Source: Effrenium voratum | Lineage: Eukaryota > Sar > Dinophyceae > Suessiales > Symbiodiniaceae | DNA length: 64,000 nucleotides | Assembly: GCA_963377175.1 (NCBI GenBank) | Contig: CAUJNA010001226.1 | Location: forward strand, 34,432-98,431 | Direction: 5' to 3' | Shown here: positions 28,630-37,649 of the stretch, piece after piece | Numbering within the stretch: the first letter of the stretch is position 1 | Layout of the letters: the number at the start of each line of letters is the position of its first letter | Made by a program: the position numbers and the translations under genes | Notes under the pieces: model-generated | What the model saw: the letters and a program-made list of their open reading frames with translations, nothing else | What the model was told of the DNA's origin: nothing | Database searches by the model: none

Positions 28630-29394
28630 TTATTCATCATTTGTAATTTGAAATGCCTGTTCAAAATTGATATGAAACATGTTGTTAATGTCTTTTGAAT
28701 TCATATTCACGTAGAAAAAAGAATATGGAGCAAAATTAACGGCTTGATGATACATATCTAATAATTGATGTTTGTCAACAATGGCGCTATTTTCTTCAAT
28801 AAAACTCATTAATTCACTGGCATTTTTCAACCTAAAAATATATAATGAACTGGCATTTAAACGAATGATAGGCGCCAACACATTATATTTCTGTGTTGAA
28901 CAAATTACGCTTATTGCATCGTGCCTACCTCTTGTAAATAATCCATGTAATAATTTACTATATCTAACAAATTTAGGATCGTCGGCGTGATCGTCTATAA
29001 CGATTAATATTGAATGTAGATTCTTTATCTTTTTAGATTTCATATAATTAATTATTTTCTTCTGTCTTTCAATTACATTTTCTAAATCACTTGGATTATA
29101 ATTATCAAAATAAATTTGTTCTTTTTCATCATCCACGTGCAATTCATCCCTGATATATTTTTTAACTTCTGTAAAGGTTGGGTCATTATGAACGCTGGGG
29201 GAAAATATAAATATTCTTGCAAATGAATTTCTATAAACATTTAAGATAAGGTTCTGAACCAAGACTGTTTTGCCACCTGTCGAACTCGCAACTATAATAC
29301 TTCTAAACGGTAATTTTGGCACGTGCTCATATTTAGATTGTTTGAATTCATATTCAGTTATGTTTATTGGCTTTATTATTGGAACATCTGACAT
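28630..29394 (-). CDS. Genome-packaging ATPase (A32/FtsK-HerA type), lineage 2
   Basis: 254 aa. Walker A IVASSTGGKTVLVQN (about residues 33-47), Walker B ILIVIDDHADD (about 128-138), an Arg-finger region LFTRGRHDAIS and the sensor ICSTQKYN. It pumps DNA into the preformed capsid. Its homologue in the GC-rich element is at 45148, with the same IFIFSPS/IYIFSPS strand after Walker A. Confidence 0.9.
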   Translation of the reverse strand: MSDVPIIKPINITEYEFKQSKYEHVPKLPFRSIIVASSTGGKTVLVQNLILNVYRNSFARIFIFSPSVHNDPTFTEVKKYIRDELHVDDEKEQIYFDNYNPSDLENVIERQKKIINYMKSKKIKNLHSILIVIDDHADDPKFVRYSKLLHGLFTRGRHDAISVICSTQKYNVLAPIIRLNASSLYIFRLKNASELMSFIEENSAIVDKHQLLDMYHQAVNFAPYSFFYVNMNSKDINNMFHINFEQAFQITNDE

Positions 29395-29446
29395 AATAAA
29401 ATAATATTAAAGTTATTTAGAAAATATTTTATATTTATTATTTTAT

Positions 29447-29635
29447 ATGAATAGAAGCTATTCGGATTATATCAATATAATAGATGAAGTAGAGAATATA
29501 GAACAAGTTGTTATAACTGATAATAGATGTAAAAAAATATGTTATTTTATTTTAGAATTAATTAAGTTTGTGATACAATATATCAAAAATAAAAATGTAA
29601 ATCTTAATATAAATGGGAAGAAAGACAAAGAATAA
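29447..29635 (+). CDS. Small protein, 62 aa
   Basis: MNRSYSDYINIIDEVENIEQ start; acidic front, hydrophobic middle (ICYFILELIKFVIQYI) that could be a single membrane helix, basic tail. It overlaps the next gene by 23 bases, which suggests co-transcription. Confidence 0.45.
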   Translation: MNRSYSDYINIIDEVENIEQVVITDNRCKKICYFILELIKFVIQYIKNKNVNLNINGKKDKE

Positions 29636-29972
29636 GACTGAACCAGTTGTTTCTTCAACTGATGAAGAAAAAGAAGAAATTGTTAAAGAAACATCAGTTA
29701 TTGAGTTTGCTTGTCCAATGTGTAAAAGAATATTAGAAATGAAAAATGAATTAGAAATTCAAAAGAAAGGAAACTGTAAATGTTCGTGTATTCCGACAAG
29801 TTTCAAACTAAGTAAGAATGATAAAAAAATGAATATTGATAAAACTAAAGACAGTATCAACTTAGAAACAGATGTTCATAATATTGCTATACGCTTTGGG
29901 AGGGGAGTTACTCCATCCGATAATGGTGATAAGGAAACTCAGGAAACTATTAAACAAATGATGAAAAATTAG
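29613..29972 (+). CDS. Zn-ribbon-like protein, 119 aa
   Basis: Basic N terminus (MGRKTKNK), acidic linker, then CPMCKRILEM ... GNCKCSC with four to five Cys able to bind one zinc. Unknown role; one of several small Cys-rich proteins at this end of the element. Confidence 0.55.
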   Translation: MGRKTKNKTEPVVSSTDEEKEEIVKETSVIEFACPMCKRILEMKNELEIQKKGNCKCSCIPTSFKLSKNDKKMNIDKTKDSINLETDVHNIAIRFGRGVTPSDNGDKETQETIKQMMKN

Positions 29973-29974
29973 TA

Positions 29975-29982
29975 TTTAAAGA
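29975..29982 (+). promoter_or_regulatory. TTTAAAGA motif before 71-aa gene
   Basis: Same core as other upstream motifs but 73 bases from the ATG at 30055, so it is the weakest of the five. Confidence 0.25.
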
Positions 29983-30054
29983 GTAGATTTAACATAATTT
30001 AAACATTTAGTTTTAAAAGTTTTATTTTATAATATAATATATATATATATTTAC

Positions 30055-30270
30055 ATGGATGAAGGATTAGAAAAGATGGTTAAAAAACTGAACAAGGTTT
30101 TAGAACAGAATAAGAATATTTTAGAAATCTTACAAGAAATGGAAAAGAAGAAACCATTAACAAACAATTATCAAAGTAAGGAAATAGATCGAACCAATGG
30201 TGAATATAAAAATAAAAGAAACATTTATTTAAACAAACTTAATAACAAAGAAACATTTTATCAACTATAA
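30055..30270 (+). CDS. Coiled-coil peptide, 71 aa
   Basis: MVKKLNKVLEQNKNILEILQ has heptad hydrophobics over about 35 residues, then a Lys/Asn tail. Unknown function. A TA dinucleotide run (about 30037-30049) precedes the ATG. Confidence 0.45.
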   Translation: MDEGLEKMVKKLNKVLEQNKNILEILQEMEKKKPLTNNYQSKEIDRTNGEYKNKRNIYLNKLNNKETFYQL

Positions 30271-30350
30271 CAAACGAAGGCTTCAACTATAACATTTTAT
30301 CAAATCGACTATGATGAAGATACAGGGATTTATTCTTGATTGAAAACATT

Positions 30351-30380
30351 TTTCTCTGAAAATCCGTTTAAAGACATATT
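30351..30380 (+). promoter_or_regulatory. 30-base conserved upstream motif, 81-aa gene
   Basis: TTTCTCTGAAAAT then a variable four bases, then TTAAAGACATATT. It matches 30716-30745 at about 26 of 30 positions, 16 bases before the ATG at 30396. Confidence 0.55.
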
Positions 30381-30395
30381 GGCATAACTAATATT

Positions 30396-30641
30396 ATGAG
30401 TTCTACAGATGACGAAGAAGAAACAGGATACACAATGGTTTATCCTTGCAGTAAATGCGACGAAGCAAAGCCAAGAAAGGATTTTCACAAAATGTATGAT
30501 AGAATTAAAATGGAAGAGATATTTTACAAAACATGTAAGGAATGCAGAGACAAAGTAAAAGCAACAAACGAGTTAAGGAAGGAACAGAAGAAACGAATAC
30601 AACCCCTGGAAATACATAGATTAAAGCCTTTGATACCATAG
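30396..30641 (+). CDS. CxxC...CxxC zinc protein, 81 aa
   Basis: YPCSKCDEAKPRKDFHKMY followed by YKTCKECRDKVKATNELRKE: two CxxC pairs about 34 residues apart, like many small algal-virus and phage proteins that pair a zinc knuckle with a basic helix. Possible DNA- or RNA-binding regulator (inference). Confidence 0.55.
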   Translation: MSSTDDEEETGYTMVYPCSKCDEAKPRKDFHKMYDRIKMEEIFYKTCKECRDKVKATNELRKEQKKRIQPLEIHRLKPLIP

Positions 30642-30652
30642 TTTTGCTATAC

Positions 30653-30682
30653 TTACAACATGTAAGATCTTATATGTTGTAA
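30653..30682. terminator. AT palindrome after 81-aa gene
   Basis: A 30-base inverted repeat with one mismatched pair, 12 bases after the stop. It differs by one base from the palindrome at 12453-12482. Confidence 0.65.
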
Positions 30683-30715
30683 TTATAGTGGTACAAATAT
30701 TTCTATAAATTATAA

Positions 30716-30745
30716 TTTCTCTGAAAATGTACTTAAAGACATATT
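30716..30745 (+). promoter_or_regulatory. 30-base conserved upstream motif, 221-aa gene
   Basis: Same motif as 30351-30380, 24 bases before ATG 30769; it supports 30769, not 30727, as the start. Confidence 0.55.
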
Positions 30746-30768
30746 ACCTATATATGTATATTAGGACA

Positions 30769-31434
30769 ATGAGCGATACAGAAAGTGATACAGAAAGTGA
30801 AAATAGTCAATATAGTGATACAGATAGCGAATATAGCAAATATAGTGATACAGTCCGTGAAGATATTGATGCTAAACATATATTCAGAGAAAAGTTTATG
30901 AGTTATAAATGTAGAGACTGTGAGATGCTAAAATTACCAATTAAACAAGGTTTTTTGAATGGTGTTTGTGATAATATTTGTCAATGTATGATATGTGATA
31001 ATTGCAATAAAATTATAAACGAAATTGATGATATGAATAGCAAATATATTAATTCTAGAAATGTTAAAAATCTTGATGAAGATTTAGAAATATTTGTGTT
31101 TATTAAAATGAATAAGTTCTTGACTGAAGAAGAGTTTGGAAATTTATTATATAAGGGCGATGAGGAAGGAAATGATAATGATTTTATTTATAAGTATTAT
31201 AATCTGGTAAAAAGATTATATGGTATGTCTTTTAATATTAGGCGTTTAATGAAAGAAGCAATGAATGATAATGACTTTGATTTTATAAGTTGTGAGTATA
31301 AAGCTCACGAACTTAGATATACGGTAATAAGTGCAATTAGAACAATGGGCTGGTTTAAAAAGGAAATAGGAAATAATATATATAATGAAAAAACGACTGA
31401 TAAAATAATAAAAAGAATTATAACAGAATTTTAA
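30769..31434 (+). CDS. Cys-rich protein with acidic N terminus, 221 aa
   Basis: Starts MSDTESDTESENSQYSDTDS (a low-complexity acidic and Ser/Asp-rich opening). Residues about 40-85 have CRDCEMLKLP ... CDNICQCMICDNCNK, seven Cys in a probable zinc-binding cluster. The rest is helical and charged. Not recognised; possibly a late regulator. Confidence 0.6.
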   Translation: MSDTESDTESENSQYSDTDSEYSKYSDTVREDIDAKHIFREKFMSYKCRDCEMLKLPIKQGFLNGVCDNICQCMICDNCNKIINEIDDMNSKYINSRNVKNLDEDLEIFVFIKMNKFLTEEEFGNLLYKGDEEGNDNDFIYKYYNLVKRLYGMSFNIRRLMKEAMNDNDFDFISCEYKAHELRYTVISAIRTMGWFKKEIGNNIYNEKTTDKIIKRIITEF

Positions 31435-31457
31435 AATGAATTAGAATAAAGTTGAAC

Positions 31458-31724
31458 TCATAATATAATTATAACATGTAAACATTTATATGTTATAATT
31501 ATACTGTAATTTTCCAGTATAAGCCGTGGGGGTGCTTTCCTACATGGGCCTTTCCCATCCGCATTTTGCCATCCAATGTCACACAGATTATTTTCAAGAT
31601 TTGGGTTAACGGTTTTAGTTCTCCCTTTTCCATTGGTTAACCATTTTTCGGGGCGAACATAGCGTTCTTTTTTAGACTGTTTGTATTTGTTGGAAATGGT
31701 AAGAGTGTTCTCAGATTTGATCAA
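31458..31724 (-). CDS. TIR-encoded ORF, 88 aa
   Basis: Reads outward-to-inward from the right TIR: YVRPEKWLTNGKGRTKTVN ... NADGKGPCRKAPPRLI. The same peptide is legible in the left TIR with one frameshift, so the reading frame has been under some conservation or is recently lost. No domain known. Its 3' end lies in the palindrome 31464-31503. Confidence 0.45.
   Translation of the reverse strand: MIKSENTLTISNKYKQSKKERYVRPEKWLTNGKGRTKTVNPNLENNLCDIGWQNADGKGPCRKAPPRLILENYSIIITYKCLHVIIIL
31464..31503. terminator. Long AT palindrome between convergent genes
   Basis: A stem of about 14 perfect pairs (TATAATTATAACAT and complement) extending inward with a few more pairs to a short loop. It lies 30 bases after the 221-aa gene and covers the 3' end of the TIR ORF. 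Confidence 0.6.
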
Positions 31725-32058
31725 TGGATAAAATATTTATATCTTTGGGTTGCGAATCTTGGAATGAAAAATGTATGTATGTAAGCTGATTTTATATGGT
31801 GATATTGTGATTTTATGTTGTAGTACACAATGATGTTTTATTGAATGATAGTAAGGTTTATGTTTGTGATTGTTAAGTGAAATGAAGATGGGTATTGAAT
31901 TTGTGTGTTTTTTGGTGTTTGAATTGGTGGTGAACTCTAAAACCGCAGTTGATAAATAGGCTGATTAGAGTTTTTGAAAAGATAAAGATAAAAAAAGTGG
32001 GGGGGTACCCTAGTGACCTGATGGGCAAAGAAATGCGGACTGTAGAGCCACCACTACT
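31490..32058 (-). repeat. Right terminal inverted repeat
   Basis: Reverse-complement partner of 11902-12455. The end reads GCCACCACTACT, the mirror of AGT(T)AGTGGTGG. An exact copy of the internal 16-base motif lies at 31559-31574 and a degenerate one at 32020-32038. Between about 31725 and 32040 no gene is visible beyond TIR sequence. Confidence 0.88.
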
Positions 32059-32062
32059 GATT
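32058..32062. repeat. Target-site duplication, right copy
   Basis: TGATT, partner of TGATTT at 11896-11901; the integrase coding sequence resumes immediately with CCG(GGCGGG-like). Confidence 0.65.
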
Positions 32063-32801
32063 CCGTTCGTTTCCACCTTTTGTCTTGGCCCTGCGGTCGA
32101 TGGTTGCGCATAGCAATCTCTGCCATTTCGGTGACATATTAAGGCGAGGTTCGCGCCATCCCTCCCCCGTGCCCTTTCTGGGTAGCGTGCTTCCTCCCGT
32201 AGATTTGGCTCAAGATGTCGGCCAGCATGAGGTGCCACTGCCCCCGCCGGCCCGCTCCGGCTGCTATGCGGCGCAACATGGCCTCCTTGATGGTGCGGAT
32301 GGTGCGCTCCGCGAAGTAGGCGTGGCCCCCGGTCACCTGCTTCTCGATGTCCCAGAAATCCATCAGCTCCTTGAACTCCCTCTTGAACTCGGAGCCGTCG
32401 TCGGAGTACACGTTGGCCGGCACCCCCAGGGCTTGGAACACCTTCTTCATGCCCGCCGCGGTGGTGCTCGCAAGACGGTCCTTCAGCGGCTCCGCGGCCA
32501 CTTTTTTGGTCAGCGCATCGATGGCCACCAGCATGAAGGGGTAGGGCTTGCCCCCGAAGGCCTTCATGTCGGCCAGGTCCACCTGCAGCTGGTTCATGGG
32601 CTCCAGAGGCACGAAGCTGTTGTAGCCTCTCTGCGGCCGGCCCTGGTTCACCCGGAGGCCGTCCAGAAACGCCTTCACCTCCCCTCTAGAGATGCTGGGG
32701 TCGCGCACCTGGGCCTGCTGCAGCGTCTGCGCTATGCTGCCGAAGCCGGTGCGGGGATCCTCGTAGACGGCCTTGATGGTTCGCCTGCGGGCGTCGGCCA
32801 T
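32063..32801 (-). pseudogene. Integrase N-terminal part, split (copy A)
   Basis: Carries the N-terminal HHCC-less region (GFGSIAQTLQQAQVRDPSIS) and the whole DDE core: LQVDLADM, VYSDDGSEF, AERTIRTIKEAM. The first about 100 bases beside the AT-rich element are unusually corrupted (several indels in 32063-32175 compared with 38540-38650), more than elsewhere in the copy. The start is ATG 32801 (MADARRRTIKAVYEDP). Confidence 0.88.
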
Positions 32802-32806
32802 GTTTC

Positions 32807-35800
32807 TTATGGCTTCTTCGGTCCCCGCTGGGCCTGCCAGGCTTCCACCTCGTCCAGCCGGGCCTGGAAGCCCTTGCACACCCCCCAGAGCACGCTGGTG
32901 AGGTGCGAGTAGTCGAGGGTGACCATCTCCGTGCCGTCGCTCCACCTCGCGGTGCCCGTCAGGTTCTTCCAATTCGCTCCTGTGAAGTCGTTTGACGCGA
33001 AGCCCAGCCTCAGGTCCTCGTTCATGTCCGGGCGCTTGTACTGCATGGCCTCCACGGAGTCGAACAGCTGCAGCAGCTCTGCCACGTCGGCCTCGGCCAT
33101 CTCCGTCTTCACCCTGCTGTCCGACAAATTCGTGAAGCTCGTGTTGCAGACCACGTTGCCCGTGTTGCCTGCGATCACGAGGCAGCCGGGTTCCTCTGGT
33201 TCGTGGTCAAGGACAGCTGCGTCGAGAGGCTCTTCGTCTGCACCAGCGCCTCATCGTTGATCATGATGAGCTCGCACTGGTGCGTCCCGCCGTCCCGCTC
33301 CAGGAAGACCCTGGCGCTCTGGTTGCCAGCAGCCGCAGCTCCGGGCCGCTGTCGGAGGCCGCGCTGTTGTTGGAGATCTGCAGCTTGCTCCAGCCCGCCC
33401 AGTTCTTCGTCAGGAAGAGATCGTCCGAGAAGTCCTGAGTTGTAGGGTTCACGATGAAGCGTGTTGAGGCGAAGAGATGTTGGCGCGGATACCGGTTCCG
33501 CTAGCTCTTCACGTTTCCTCAGACCACGCTGCCTACGACACCCGCGCTCGTTGCTGTGAAAGGTGCAGTCCATCTCACGCAGCCTAGCGGCCGTGTAGGC
33601 CGCCCCGTGATGGTCAGCGTTGGCGCCCGTGAGCGCCCCCGGTTCTGCGTGAAGCTCGCCGCGGTTGCTGCGCCGATGCCGTAGCGTGCCCGGGACACGG
33701 CCCCGTGGCGAAGTTCCCGGTTTGCCCTGGCGTTTGCTCGTGTGTTGATGGTCCAACGTGGCTGCCGCGTTATTCCTGTGGCGGGAGCTCAGCTAAGTGT
33801 CGGGCCCACACTGGCCGCCCCTGTGATGCTCAGCGAGCTGCCCGACACGGCGCCTGTGGACGACAGCGCGGCCCCGGCGACGGTGCCTGTGGCTGTGAGC
33901 GCAGCGCAGGAGACTGTGCCCGAGGCGTCCACGCCCGTCGTGAAAACGTCGGTGCAGTTCACTTCGTTGCACAGCAGCTGGTCGCAGCCCACGTTGCCCT
34001 GCGCGGTGAGCCCGTCCAGCGTGGCCGAGCCCGTGAGGGCCAGCGAGTCCGCCAGCAGGTCCGTTACTGATACAGACTCTCCCTCGAAGGCGCTGGCCCT
34101 GATCTGCATGCTGTACAGGTCCAGCGTGCCCGCCGACTGCTGCACCAGCCCGGGGATAGAGCCGCCGAAGGCAGCTTCGCGACTCCGCCCGGCGGCACCG
34201 AGAAGTCCAGGCGCGCCGTGCTCCAGACGTTCTGCGCGGGCGTGCCGAGGAAGGTGCCGGTGACGCCCACGTAGTCGTTGTCGGCCGCGCTGACGTACAT
34301 CACCAAGTTGGAGGCCGTGCCCAGCCTGTACCGGCAGCCGAAGTAGTAGCGTCTCCCCGGCGTCAGCGTGTAGGTGCGCACGATGTTCCAGGCGAAGGCG
34401 CTCAGGGTCATGGCGTAGCCCTCCAGCTGGAAGCCTCCCACCGCGAAGCTGGCCGAGGCCACGGAGCTCTTGCTGTTGGAGCGCACCAGGAAATTTCCTA
34501 GCGTGGTGAGCGTGGGCTCCAGCAGCACCTCGCCCAGGGTGGCCAGCGTGACGTCGTCGGCCCCTCCGTCGAGGAACTCGTGCTTCAGCAGCAGCGCTGA
34601 GGCCGCTGTGTCCTCCTCCGCCTCCACCGCGTTGCCGGTCTCCAGGGTTGCGTCCAGGATCTGGAGGCCGTAGACGTCCACCGTTCCAGCCGACTGGTTG
34701 GGCAGGCCCGGCGCCTGGAAGTGCGCCCCGAAGTGCAGCTTCGCCACCCCGTTCGGAGGCACTGTGAAGTACATCTTGGCAGTGCTCCAGGCTCCCTGGT
34801 CGCCCACGAAGCTGCCGTACAAGGGGTCGTAGACGTTGTCTGCCTCGGACATGTACACCACGAAGGTGGAGGCCGTGCCGAGCCGGTAGCGGCAGGCGAA
34901 GAGGAGCTCTCGGCCCGGGGTCAAGGTGTAGGTGCGCACGATGTTCCACGGGTTCACCGCCAGGGTCAGGGTGTAGCCGTCCCCGCTCACTGCGCCCGCG
35001 GTGTGCGTGGCCAGGACCACGCTGCAGCCGCTGCTGGGGCGAACCGTCCAGTTTGACAGCGAGACGTCCGTGGGGGCCAGGATCTGCTCTCCTATGGCGG
35101 CCACCACCTCGTCGGCCCCTCCGTCGTCCGGAAAGCGCACTGCTATCTGCAGCGCCGAGGCCGCCTCCGTGACTCCGAGCTTGCCCGCGAGGAGGCCGTC
35201 TACTTGCGTGATGGTGTAGTAGCTGAGCAGCGCGGCGGCGATGCTTGAGGCCGTCGCCGTGTCCTGGTCTGCGGCTGAGCGGTACGCCACCAGCGCCGAG
35301 GCGATTTGGTTGGTTGTGATGACGTCCTGGTCCGGGCCCGTCCGGTAGGCCAGCAGCGCGCCCGCGATGGCGGCCTGCGTCTGCGTGTCCTGCGCGCTTG
35401 CCGTGCGGTAGTCTCCGAAAAAAAATAAAAAAAAAAAAAAAAAAAAAAAAATGGGGGGGGGGGGGGGTGGGGGGGGGGGGGGGGGAAAAACAACAGCGCG
35501 TCTACCTGCTCCGAGGTGTAGTAGGCCAGCAGCGCTGCTGTGATGGCGCTGGTCGTCTCAGCGTCCTGCGCTGCCCCTGTGCGGTCGTCTCCCAACAGCG
35601 CGTCTACCTGAGCCGAGGTGTAGTAGGCCAGCAGGGCTGCTGTTATGGCGGCGTCAGTGCCCGCCGTGGAGTAGCAGTCTGCCGTGATGCTCATCGTGTC
35701 GTCGCCGTTGGCAAGCGCAGCAGAGAGAGGAGCCACGAAATGCAGGTTGCGAACGACGTTGCTTCCGCGAAGGAGCTCCCAAGTTGTGAAGCCCGCCCAG

Positions 35801-36936
35801 GCCGGCGCGTTAACCACTCCGCCGCCGGAAAGCTGCAGGGCGGCGAGCTCCGCGAGGATTGCGTCGAGGGCGCTCTGGAGCGCGGTCTCGCTGGCGGAGA
35901 GCGCGGCGTTCGTGGCGTATGAGGCCAGCAGCGACGCGTCGGCCTTGGAGGCCTGGAGCGCCGTGATGCTGGCGTCCCGGCTAGCAAGCTGCGCTGCGAC
36001 GAAGGCCTCGGTGGCGAGACCCAGCAGGGCATTTGCTATCTTGGTGTCTACCTCCAGCGGCGTGTCCAAGCCGTCCACCGTGGAGAGCAGGGAGGCCAGC
36101 GCGCTTGCGTCCGCCTTGCCGAGGAGGGCGGCGTCCAGGGCTGCCGTGGTGACGGCGTCCAAGAGGGCCGTCGCTATCTTGGAGTCCACCTCCGAGGAAG
36201 TGTCCACGGCCGACTGCAGGGCGTAAGCAGTCAGGGCGCTGGCGTCCGCCTTGGAGGCCTGCAGCCCCGAGATGGAGGCGTCTCGGCTCGCGAGCTCGGA
36301 GGCCAGCGCCGCGGCGGTGACGGCCCCCAGGAGAGCGTTGGCCACCTTGGTGTCCTCCTCCAGCGGCGTGATCCTCGCCGCTATGTCCAGGGAGTGCTGG
36401 TCCACCACCGTCTTGAGGCCGTAGTTGGCGGCCACCGTGGCCAGCGTGGCGTTGTTGGCCGAGGCGATGGAACCGTTCATGGCCGCCGTGGTGCTGTAGT
36501 TGGACAGCTTCAGGTCCACGCTGTCCGGGGTGCTCTTCGTCGCCACCACGCCCTCCAGCACTTCGAAGGCCGACTGGTCTGCCTTGTTGGAGAGGCCCGT
36601 GGTCAGCGAGCTCTGCAGCGCGGCGATGCTGCTTCCGTGCGCGGCCACCTGACCGTCCGTGGTGGCCAGGGCCGCAGCCGTTGCTAGGGGCGCAATCGCC
36701 GGCGCCAGCGCGCTGCTGTCCAGCTTTGAGGCCAGCTCTGCGGTGACTCTGTCGTCCAGGGACTGGATGGCAGCGGCGTTGTTGCCGGAGGCTTCCGTGT
36801 TCACCGCCAGGTCAGTTACTTGAGCATAGGGCGTGAGAGCGAGGGCCAGCTGTCCTGCTGTGACGTGCGTGCCGTCAGTCACCTCTCCGTTGTCCAGGAC
36901 CTCCGGGATGTTGCCGGTGACAGGTCCTTCAAACAT
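32807..36936 (-). pseudogene. Giant fibre protein with S74 chaperone (copy A, several frameshifts)
   Basis: About 1,350 codons. From the N terminus: MFEGPVTGNIPEVLDNGEV; long Ala/Leu/Ser coiled-coil repeats (SRDASISGLQASKADASALT); repeats of LLAYYTSAQVDALLGDYRT; two related beta-sandwich modules, each with WNIVRTYTLTPGR and RYRLGTAS, resembling carbohydrate-binding domains; GSATLDGLTAQGNVG-type beta repeats; and the S74 domain LSDSRVKTEM with Ser-x4-Lys dyad. Host-attachment fibre by family logic. Frames break near 33180, 33440-33790, 34170 and 35415. 33430-33790 is especially scrambled. Confidence 0.78.
35418..35490. other. Poly-A/poly-G tract inside the fibre gene
   Basis: About 31 A (one T break) run into about 33 G (one T and one more break) and five A. 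Absent from the matching place in the second fibre copy (near 41867). It breaks a LLGDYRT repeat. Either an inserted homopolymer or an assembly or sequencing artefact at a repeat collapse. Confidence 0.85.
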
Positions 36937-37137
36937 GTTTACATATGTTCTCGCCGACGCCTTAGTCCAGTGGCTATGGGACATTCGGGGGTGGCACGAT
37001 CCCGTGCTACCAGTACGCGGTCCTTCAAACATGTTTTCTTAGGAGTAGTCGTTACGATTTCGTGTCGATGGGACATTGCACTTTCGCAACACCTCTATTC
37101 GCCGGGTGTTCTGATTGTATATCGACTCGCACGCGAA

Positions 37138-37390
37138 GTGGAAGTGGAGTATAAAATCACCCACTGGGCATGAGGCGATGAATTGGAAGTGGAGGATAAA
37201 ATCACCCACTGGGCATGAGGCGAACTCGCACGCTGAATTGGAAGTGTACGATAAAATCACACACTTGGCATGAGGCGATGAATTAGAAGTGAAAGTTAAA
37301 ACCGCCCACTTGGCATGAGGCGATGAATTGGCCGAAGTGGCGCAGTGTCCTATAAAATCGGCCACTGGGCATGAGGCGATAAATTGGCCG
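37138..37390. repeat. Five tandem TATAAAATC/GGGCATGAGGCGATG units
   Basis: Imperfect units near 37138, 37186, 37236, 37284 and 37338. Each carries (T/G)ATAAAATC, CACT(G/T)GGCATGAGGCGA and TGAATTGG. A single unit is kept at 43565-43617 in joint region 2. They might be promoter modules or binding sites for fibre transcription. Confidence 0.6.
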
Positions 37391-37480
37391 AAAATGTCGG
37401 TCAAAAGCGCTTGGGACACCTCGGCCACATGACGAGACCTGAGCCAACCTTGCCCAGACAAGCATACTGGCTGGAATGCG

Positions 37481-37503
37481 ATTGAGGGGAAATAACCCTC
37501 AAT
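37481..37503. other. Conserved hairpin in joint region 1
   Basis: ATTGAGGG/CCCTCAAT, eight pairs with a seven-base loop. The stem is identical at 43704-43726 in joint region 2, where the loop differs. Confidence 0.6.
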
Positions 37504-37649
37504 TCAACTTCCCGTGCTACCAGTACGCGAACTCGCCATCGCTTTTCCAAGCCTTTTGCGCACTTTTCGGCCCCAAAGAGAGCGGCAGATTCTCACTGTT
37601 TGAGAAACTGCTTCTAAAGTTTTTGAGCCAAAAAGCGCCGTTTTGGACT

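Larger units (their letters stand above)
11902..32058. mobile_element. AT-rich Polinton-like virus nested in copy A
   Basis: A complete element of about 20.2 kb, with base composition sharply different from both flanks. Its ends are inverted repeats beginning AGT(T)AGTGGTGG; Polintons usually begin with AG. It carries its own integrase, PolB-helicase fusion, penton, MCP, packaging ATPase, fibre and about fifteen smaller genes. It interrupts the integrase gene of the GC-rich element between the DDE core and the C-terminal domain. Because it has a full morphogenesis module it is a virus and not merely a transposon. Confidence 0.92.

Noticed and set aside
32139..32972. 277-codon ORF with an extended N terminus before the integrase
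   Set aside because: The extra N-terminal 60 codons are the fibre C-terminal coding region read in another frame; the integrase starts at MADARR (32801).
37039..37461. 140-codon ORF in joint region 1
   Set aside because: Consists of the tandem 45-50 base repeat translated (SCPVGDFILHF repeats); no homologue and no sensible start.
37615..37640. Dinoflagellate spliced-leader relic (TTGAGCCAAAA, reversed)
   Set aside because: Only 11 bases match and the rest of the leader is absent; not enough to name a dinoflagellate host.
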